Assembly: GCA_003105015.1 (NCBI GenBank)
Contig: PQAF01000025.1
Coordinates: 1-39,403, forward strand
DNA: 39,403 bases
From: Rhodocyclales bacterium
GTDB taxonomy: Bacteria; Pseudomonadota; Gammaproteobacteria; Burkholderiales; Rhodocyclaceae
Direction: 5' to 3'
This document shows, in pieces, positions 34,743-39,403 of the stretch. A program made the translations under genes and the position numbers. The notes below the pieces were generated by a model. It saw only the letters and a list, made by a program, of their open reading frames with translations. It was not told the DNA's origin and did not search any database. How positions within the stretch are numbered: the first letter of the stretch is position 1; every line of letters begins with the position of its first letter.

Positions 34743-35325
34743 CGACGACCAGGCCGTCGCCCGCAGCCTGCGCTGGCTGATCGAGACGGTGCGGCTGCAG
34801 GTGGAGACCTTCGCCTCGGCCCAGGCCTTCCTCGACGGCTACGACGCCGCGAAGCCCGGCTGCCTGGTGCTCGACGTGCGCATGCCCGGCATGAGCGGGC
34901 TGGAACTGCAGGAGCGCCTGGCGGCGCGGCGCTGCTACCACGTGCCGATCATCTTCATCACCGGCCATGGCGACGTGCAGATGGCGGTGCGCGCCGTGCA
35001 GGCCGGCGCCTTCGACTTCGTCGAGAAGCCCTTCAACGACCAGGACCTGCTCGACCGCATCCAGCGCGCCATCGCCCACGACGCCGGCCAGCGCGGCAAG
35101 GAGGCGCAGCGGGCGCAGCTCAAGGCGCTGTTCGCCGGCCTGACGCCGCGCGAGCGCGAGGTGCTCGACCTGGTGGTGGAGGGCCTGTCCAACAAGGCCG
35201 TCGCCAATGCCCTCGGCCTGAGCGCGAAGACGGTGGAGGTGCATCGCGCCAAGGTGATGGAGAAGCTGCATGCGCGCTCCATCTCCGACCTGGTGAAGAT
35301 GGCGATGCAGAATCAGGCGCCGTAG
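34714..35325 (+). CDS. FixJ/LuxR-type response regulator
   Basis: Two-domain transcription factor of 203 residues, partner of the overlapping kinase. The receiver domain (1-120) has acidic residues VDDDQAVARSL, phosphoacceptor Asp54 in LVLDVRMPGMSG, Thr in FITGHGD and Lys105 in FVEKPFND. The LuxR-type HTH (about 138-198) reads LTPREREVLDLVVEGLSNKA followed by SAKTVEVHRAKVMEKLHARS. FixJ/TtrR/StyR-like regulators have this form. Targets are unknown; the terminal-oxidase genes nearby are candidates only by proximity. It ends convergently, with a 13-bp overlap with the lipoyl-E3 gene. Confidence 0.92.
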   Translation: MSDATVFIVDDDQAVARSLRWLIETVRLQVETFASAQAFLDGYDAAKPGCLVLDVRMPGMSGLELQERLAARRCYHVPIIFITGHGDVQMAVRAVQAGAFDFVEKPFNDQDLLDRIQRAIAHDAGQRGKEAQRAQLKALFAGLTPREREVLDLVVEGLSNKAVANALGLSAKTVEVHRAKVMEKLHARSISDLVKMAMQNQAP

Positions 35326-37106
35326 CGCAGGGACTGACTTTTGCGCTGCGGCGGCAGGTCGGTGCAGCTGCCGTGAGCGAGGTCGGCGGCCAGGCCCATC
35401 GTCTCGCCCAGCGTCGGATGCGGATGGTGGATATCGCGGCCGATGGCGGCGGCGTCGCAGCCGCGGCTGACCGCCAGGGCGATCTCGCCGATCATGTCGC
35501 CAGCGCCGGGGCCGGCGATGGCGCCGCCCAGCAGTCGCCCGCCCGCCCGCTCGAAGATCAGCTTGGTCATGCCGTATTCGGCGCCGTTGGCGATGGCGCG
35601 CCCCGAGGCGGACCAGGGAAAGCGCGCCACCTCCACCGCCATGTCTTGGCGCCGCGCCTCATCCTCGGACAGGCCGACCCAGGCCACCTCGGGCAGGGTG
35701 TAGGCGACACCGGGGATCAGCGAGTCGTCGTGGCGGCTGGCCATGCCGGCGGCGGCTTCGGCCGCGACGTGGCCCTGATGCACCGCCTTGTGCGCCAGCA
35801 TCGGCAGGCCGGCGATGTCGCCGACGGCGTAGATGTGTGGTACGTTGGTCGCCATGCGGGCATTCACCGGAATGAAGCCGGTCTCGCTCACTGCCACCCC
35901 CGCCCGCTCGGCGTCGAGGCGCTGGCCGTTCGGCTTGCGCCCGACCGACTGCAGGATCAGGTCGTAGCGCTGGGCATCCGCCGGCGCCATGTCGCCCTCG
36001 AAGCGTACCCAGACGCCCTCTTCGTCGGCATGCGCCGCCACGCTGCGCGTGCGCAGCATAATGTTGTCGAAACGATGGCGGTTGCGCACTTCCCAGATGC
36101 GCGCCAGGTCGCGGTCTGGGCCGGGCATCAGGCAATCCTGCATCTCCACCACGTCGAGGCGCGCGCCGAGGGCCGAGTAGACCGTGGCCATCTCCAGGCC
36201 GACGATGCCGCCGCCGATCACCAGCATGCGGCGCGGGCGCCGGCGCAGTTCCAGCGCGCCGCTGGAATCCACGATGCGTTCGTCCTTCGGCAGGAAGGGC
36301 AGGTGGATCGGGTGAGAGCCGGCGGCGATGATGCATTTCCTGAAGCGGATTGCCTGGCGGCCTTCGGCGCTCTCCACTTCCAGGCAGTGGGCGTCGCGGA
36401 AGCGGCCGCTGCCGTTGACGATGCGCACCTTGCGCGCACGGGCCATGCCGGCCAGGCCGCCGGTGAGCTGGCCGACTACCTTGTCCTTGTGCGCGCGCAG
36501 CGCGGCGAGATCGATCTCGGGCGGATGGAAGCGGATGCCGGCACCGGCCAGCCCGTTCGCCTCCTCCATCGCCGCCGACAGGTGCAGCAGCGCCTTCGAC
36601 GGGATGCAGCCGACGTTGAGGCAGACGCCGCCCAGCGCCGCATGGCGCTCGACCAGCAGGGTGTCCATGCCGAGGTCGGCGGCGCGGAAGGCCGCCGAAT
36701 AACCGCCCGGACCGCCGCCGAGCACCAGCATCTCGCACTCGATCTCTTCAGGCTGCGCCGGCGCTTTCGATTGTGTGGCGGCAAAGGCCGCGAACAAAGA
36801 AAAACGAGGTGGCGCGGAGGGAAGTGCGCCACCTCGCAAAGGCTGACTTTTCGGCCGCTGCTCCAGGCTTTCCTCGATGACGGCGACGACGTGGCCGGCG
36901 GCTACCGCCTCGCCCGGCGCGACGCGCACCTCGACCACGGCGCCGTCGACCGGCGCCGGCACGTCGAGCGCGGCCTTGCCCGACTCCACCGTCACCAGAG
37001 TGTCGTCGGCCCAGACGGCGTCGCCGGGCTTGACGTGGACTTCGGCGACCGACAGGTCGCCCTTGTCGCCGACGTCGGGTACGGTGACTTCGTGCAGCCG
37101 CGCCAC
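35313..37106 (-). CDS. lpdA: Dihydrolipoyl dehydrogenase with N-terminal lipoyl domain
   Basis: Flavoprotein disulfide reductase of 597 residues. The lipoyl domain (1-80) carries the acceptor Lys44 in VTVESGKAALDVPAPV (Gly replaces the usual Asp before Lys). An unusual linker (about 81-122) contains RPKSQPLRGGALPSAPPRF and is repeat-derived. The E3 core has FAD motif LVLGGGPGGYSAAF, redox Cys162/Cys167 in GGVCLNVGCIPSK, NAD motif VIGGGIVGLE and the catalytic HHPHPTLGET near the C-terminus. The end, KSQSLRYGA, is a tail coded by another repeat copy. It starts with GTG at 37106 (GAGGA site), 8 nt after osmC. No E1/E2 genes accompany it, so it may serve OsmC instead of a 2-oxoacid dehydrogenase. 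Confidence 0.9.
   Translation of the reverse strand: MARLHEVTVPDVGDKGDLSVAEVHVKPGDAVWADDTLVTVESGKAALDVPAPVDGAVVEVRVAPGEAVAAGHVVAVIEESLEQRPKSQPLRGGALPSAPPRFSLFAAFAATQSKAPAQPEEIECEMLVLGGGPGGYSAAFRAADLGMDTLLVERHAALGGVCLNVGCIPSKALLHLSAAMEEANGLAGAGIRFHPPEIDLAALRAHKDKVVGQLTGGLAGMARARKVRIVNGSGRFRDAHCLEVESAEGRQAIRFRKCIIAAGSHPIHLPFLPKDERIVDSSGALELRRRPRRMLVIGGGIVGLEMATVYSALGARLDVVEMQDCLMPGPDRDLARIWEVRNRHRFDNIMLRTRSVAAHADEEGVWVRFEGDMAPADAQRYDLILQSVGRKPNGQRLDAERAGVAVSETGFIPVNARMATNVPHIYAVGDIAGLPMLAHKAVHQGHVAAEAAAGMASRHDDSLIPGVAYTLPEVAWVGLSEDEARRQDMAVEVARFPWSASGRAIANGAEYGMTKLIFERAGGRLLGGAIAGPGAGDMIGEIALAVSRGCDAAAIGRDIHHPHPTLGETMGLAADLAHGSCTDLPPQRKSQSLRYGA
35318..35344 (-). repeat. AAAGTCAG-core 27-bp dispersed repeat, copy C
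   Basis: On the minus strand: GCAAAAGTCAGTCCCTGC, then GCT, then ACGGCG. It matches copies A and B at 24 of 27 positions. Here it is in sense with the lipoyl-E3 gene and supplies its last residues (KSQSLRYG), beyond the usual E3 end after TDLPP. Confidence 0.7.
36770..36856 (-). repeat. Repeat-derived insert with terminator-like hairpin in lpdA linker
   Basis: On the minus strand it begins with a diverged AAAGTCAG core (36843-36850) followed by a perfect 11-bp stem (CGAGGTGGCGC / GCGCCACCTCG on plus, 36805-36815 and 36826-36836) with a 10-nt loop. It runs into TTTTTCTTTG (36795-36805). The reading frame continues through it as the lipoyl-E3 linker. Boundaries are estimates. Confidence 0.55.
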
Positions 37107-37114
37107 GGCCGTCC

Positions 37115-37642
37115 TCAGGCCGCCACCGTCACGCTGTTGATCGTCACCCTGCCCGTTACCTCGATCGGGCGCACCAGGGTGTCGAGCACCGGGCAGTGGG
37201 ACTCGACCGCCTCGACCAGCTTGCGCAATTCCTCCTCGGACGCGGGGCTCTTCAGCGTCGTCTCGTAGGTGATCTTCTGGTAACCGGGCGGGATGGCGGG
37301 GTCCATGCCGAACAGGCCCTTGAGGTCCAGCGAGCCCTTCAGGTTCACCTTCACCTCGTCGAGCCGGATGCCCATCATCGAGGCCATCGCCGAGTACATG
37401 ATTTCCTGGCAGGCGCCGAGCGAAACGAGCAGCAGCTCGACCGGGTTGGCGCCCTTGTCCTGACCGCCCAGTTCCGGCGGCTCGTCCACGACGATCGGCG
37501 CGAAGTTGCGCACGTTGCCCGTGCAGCGCACGTCTTCCACCAGCGCCGTCTGCGCCTCGAACACGACGCGCGACATGACGGGATTGTCCTGGATGCCCTT
37601 GACAGTCTTACTCAAAGCCTCTTTCAGGGATTGCTGCGACAT
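37115..37642 (-). CDS. OsmC-family peroxidase
   Basis: Thiol peroxidase-like protein of 175 residues. The OsmC/Ohr active-site pattern is present: Arg39 near the N-terminal strand (VEDVRCTGN), Cys78 in LLVSLGACQEIMYSAM as peroxidatic cysteine and Cys150 in VESHCPVLDTLVRP as resolving cysteine. A strong AGGAGG site supports the ATG at 37642; the frame runs further upstream without support. Family knowledge: OsmC/Ohr enzymes reduce organic hydroperoxides and take electrons from lipoylated proteins regenerated by dihydrolipoyl dehydrogenase. The next gene, 8 nt downstream, encodes exactly such a lipoyl-E3 fusion. Confidence 0.88.
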   Translation of the reverse strand: MSQQSLKEALSKTVKGIQDNPVMSRVVFEAQTALVEDVRCTGNVRNFAPIVVDEPPELGGQDKGANPVELLLVSLGACQEIMYSAMASMMGIRLDEVKVNLKGSLDLKGLFGMDPAIPPGYQKITYETTLKSPASEEELRKLVEAVESHCPVLDTLVRPIEVTGRVTINSVTVAA

Positions 37643-37763
37643 GATCGGTCTCCTCCTGATGGTTGTCGGAATCGGCAACTGCGTGGGTTGCCCGTCGGAG
37701 AATGTGCGGCAAGCCGTCACGAAAAACCATCGGGGCGTTGCCCACGCCAGGTACGGAAAGACC

Positions 37764-38660
37764 CTAGGCCAGATAGTGGTCAACCAGCAGCGCCGCGAAG
37801 AGCAGGAAGAGATAGGTGATCGACCAGCGGAAGCTCGCCTGCGCGGCGCGATCGCTGTAACGGCGCAGCAGGCGCCAGGCGTGGGCGATGAAGATGCCGT
37901 CGAGCACCAGCGCCGCGGCGAGGTAGGGCCAGCCGCTCATGCCGATGGCGAACGGCATCAGCGTCACCGCCGCCAGGCCCAGGGTGTAGGCGAAGATGCA
38001 GCGCAGCGTGTATTCGCGGCCGCACACCACCGGCAGCATCGGCAGCTTCGCGTCGGCGTACTCGTGGGCGCGGTACAGCGCCAGCGACCAGAAGTGCGGC
38101 GGCGTCCACACGAAGATGATGAGGAACAGCAGCCAGGCCTCGCCCGGTGCCTGTCCGGTGACGGCGGCCCAGCCGAGCACCGGCGGCATGGCGCCCGAGG
38201 CGCCGCCGATGACGATGTTCTGCGGCGTGCGCGGCTTCAGGATCACCGTGTAGACGATGGCGTAGCCGACGAAGGTGGCCAGCGTCAGCCACATGGTGAA
38301 GGGATTCACGAACACGTTCAGCAGCGACAGGCCGATGCCGCCTGTCACACCGGAGAGCAGCAGCGTCTCCAGCGAATTCACCTCGCCGCGCGGCAGCGGG
38401 CGCCCCTGCGTGCGCGCCATCACGGCGTCGATCTCCTGCTCGATGAGGCAGTTCATGGCTGCGGCGGCGCCGGCCACCAGGGCGATGCCGAGCGTGCCGG
38501 CGAAGAGCGCCTGCAGCGGCACCATCCCCGGCGCGGCGAGGAACATGCCGATGACGGCGCAAAAGACGATCAGGGTGTTCACCCGCGGCTTGGTCAGGCG
38601 CAGGTAGCGGCGCAGGCGCTCGGCCGGGCCGGGGCGGACGGTGAGGAGCGTTTCGGCCAT
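37764..38660 (-). CDS. cyoE: Heme o synthase (protoheme IX farnesyltransferase)
   Basis: UbiA-superfamily membrane enzyme of 298 residues that adds a farnesyl group to heme b to give heme o for heme-copper oxidases. Motifs: [20 protein letters not shown], the Asp-rich [55 protein letters not shown] and [12 protein letters not shown]. Several hydrophobic helices follow the family pattern. Start at 38660 with GGAGG upstream; the longer frame to 38723 is unsupported. It is divergent from the CuA-subunit oxidase gene, which is a natural consumer of heme o/a. CtaB is the equivalent name. Confidence 0.94.
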   Translation of the reverse strand: MAETLLTVRPGPAERLRRYLRLTKPRVNTLIVFCAVIGMFLAAPGMVPLQALFAGTLGIALVAGAAAAMNCLIEQEIDAVMARTQGRPLPRGEVNSLETLLLSGVTGGIGLSLLNVFVNPFTMWLTLATFVGYAIVYTVILKPRTPQNIVIGGASGAMPPVLGWAAVTGQAPGEAWLLFLIIFVWTPPHFWSLALYRAHEYADAKLPMLPVVCGREYTLRCIFAYTLGLAAVTLMPFAIGMSGWPYLAAALVLDGIFIAHAWRLLRRYSDRAAQASFRWSITYLFLLFAALLVDHYLA

Positions 38661-38720
38661 TGGCGGTGACCTCCGGTGTCGTTGATGGCCGGCCCAGTCT
38701 AGTCCCCCCGACAGTTCGTT

Positions 38721-38790
38721 CAATCAGGAACATCCGCAGTGTCCCTAGGTAAACATCCTGATTGCCCGTGCCGGTGGCGGGGCCTATCGT
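38721..38790 (+). promoter_or_regulatory. Inverted repeat and weak promoter between cyoE and oxidase gene
   Basis: Perfect 9-bp inverted repeat CAATCAGGA (38721-38729) / TCCTGATTG (38756-38764) with a 26-nt spacer. The right arm overlaps a weak sigma-70-like element, TTGCCC (38762-38767), 17 bp, TATCGT (38785-38790), pointing at the oxidase gene. It may be a shared operator for the divergent pair; it is not an exact FNR box. Confidence 0.4.
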
Positions 38791-38849
38791 TCGCCTACTA
38801 CGAGACCGGCAGGCAATCCGGCCGTACCGACAAATTAGAGGAGGAGGCA

Positions 38850-39403
38850 ATGGCCATGTTGGACTACGTCTATACCGGCTGGGGCGCGTTCTGGGTGACC
38901 ATGTTCATGTTCGTCCCCTTTGCCCTGATGGCATTCTGGGTCATCCGCAGGAAAAGCCTGGTCGATACAGGACCCACCCAATTGCAGCCCGGCGAGTTTG
39001 CACCCATCGAGGGCGTCTGGCTGACGTTCGCATTCATCTTCTTCGTCGTCGCCAACCTGGCCAGCCTGAAATACATCCCGTGGGCCGCCGCCTCCGGCGG
39101 CACCGACGGCGAGGCCGAGGTGCAAATCGACTTCACGGCGAAGTCCTGGGCCTACGACATCTCCAACCGCCAGATCGAGGCCGGCAAGCCGGTGCGCTTC
39201 TCCGGCCGGGCGAGCGACACCCAGCACGGCTTCGCCGTCTATCACCCGGACGGCAGGGTGCTGTTCACCATGCTGATGATGCCGGGCACCACCAAGCCCA
39301 CCTCGGTCGTCTATACGTTCAAGGAGCCGGGCAAGTACGCGGTGCGCTGCCTCGAGTACTGCGGCGTCGCCCACCACCGGATGCAGGACGAACTGACCGT
39401 CGT
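38850..39403 (+). CDS. Cytochrome c oxidase subunit II-like CuA protein, 3' truncated by window
   Basis: First 184 residues; no stop before the window end. Two membrane helices (about 13-32 and 57-75) are followed by a periplasmic cupredoxin domain. CuA ligands are complete: His126 in DTQHGFAVY and the motif CLEYCGVAHHRM with Cys167, Cys171, His175 and Met178. The spacing and short form resemble ba3/B-type oxidase or CuA-type nitric oxide reductase subunit II more than the classical A-type subunit. A strong GAGGAGG site precedes the ATG. Subunit I would be expected next, outside the window, and would decide between oxygen and NO reduction. Confidence 0.85.
   Translation, partial: MAMLDYVYTGWGAFWVTMFMFVPFALMAFWVIRRKSLVDTGPTQLQPGEFAPIEGVWLTFAFIFFVVANLASLKYIPWAAASGGTDGEAEVQIDFTAKSWAYDISNRQIEAGKPVRFSGRASDTQHGFAVYHPDGRVLFTMLMMPGTTKPTSVVYTFKEPGKYAVRCLEYCGVAHHRMQDELTV

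Overview
The window looks like chromosomal DNA from a high-GC betaproteobacterium, most likely a Rhodocyclales-type respiratory organism. The evidence is a GltIJKL-type glutamate/aspartate transporter, UbiA and heme o synthase for quinol/heme-copper respiration, a dihydrolipoyl dehydrogenase with an N-terminal lipoyl domain, and a large aerobic-type fatty-acid oxidation cluster under a PsrA-like TetR regulator. Coding density is high, and neighbouring genes often overlap by 1-4 nt. I see no rRNA, tRNA, insertion sequence, prophage or CRISPR array. The taxon is inferred from gene content only.

Layout. (1) 1-3520, minus strand: gltI-gltJ-gltK-gltL, followed by the start of a NYN-domain RNase-like gene that runs off the window. 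A promoter with an overlapping palindrome precedes gltI, and a REP-like palindrome separates gltI from gltJ. (2) 3517-5325, minus: an Atm1-type ABC exporter. (3) 5387-20107, plus: about 15 kb of co-directional fatty-acid oxidation genes. The order is psrA-like regulator with a perfect palindromic operator, fadE, fadI-type thiolase, a DegV fatty-acid-binding protein, a MaoC-type hydratase, a FadJ-type bifunctional enzyme, a YciA-type thioesterase, a FadN-type bifunctional enzyme and fadA. After a terminator/attenuator come a PM20D1-type N-acyl amino acid hydrolase and an enoyl-CoA hydratase/isomerase-family protein. (4) 20094-24180, minus: a YdcF/ElyC-type protein plus an uncharacterised pair, a ThDP enzyme and an FAD dehydrogenase. 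(5) 24537-32002, plus: bactofilin, metY, a DUF2802 protein, a SPOR protein, ridA, recG, a secreted cyanophycinase and ubiA. (6) 32009-33256, minus: a DUF3617 protein and a DUF938 methyltransferase. (7) 33409-35325, plus: a FixL/FixJ-like two-component pair with a 12-codon leader ORF. (8) 35313-38660, minus: lipoyl-E3, OsmC and heme o synthase. (9) 38850 to the end: a CuA-containing oxidase subunit II, truncated by the window.

How the genes work together. In the large cluster, FadE introduces the double bond. FadJ, FadN and the MaoC protein offer several hydratase/dehydrogenase routes, and the two thiolases release acetyl-CoA. The thioesterase, DegV and PM20D1-like proteins could control acyl-CoA, free fatty acid and N-acyl amino acid pools. 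The PsrA-like repressor probably senses acyl-CoA through the palindrome overlapping its own promoter. At the far end, OsmC next to a lipoyl-domain-bearing E3 suggests a lipoyl-dependent peroxidase with its own reductase.

The most unusual non-gene signal is a dispersed repeat with core AAAGTCAG. It occurs nine times in the window, and three copies are near-identical over 27 bp. Copies lie inside reading frames in both orientations, and one occupies the inter-domain linker of the lipoyl-E3 gene together with a terminator-like hairpin.
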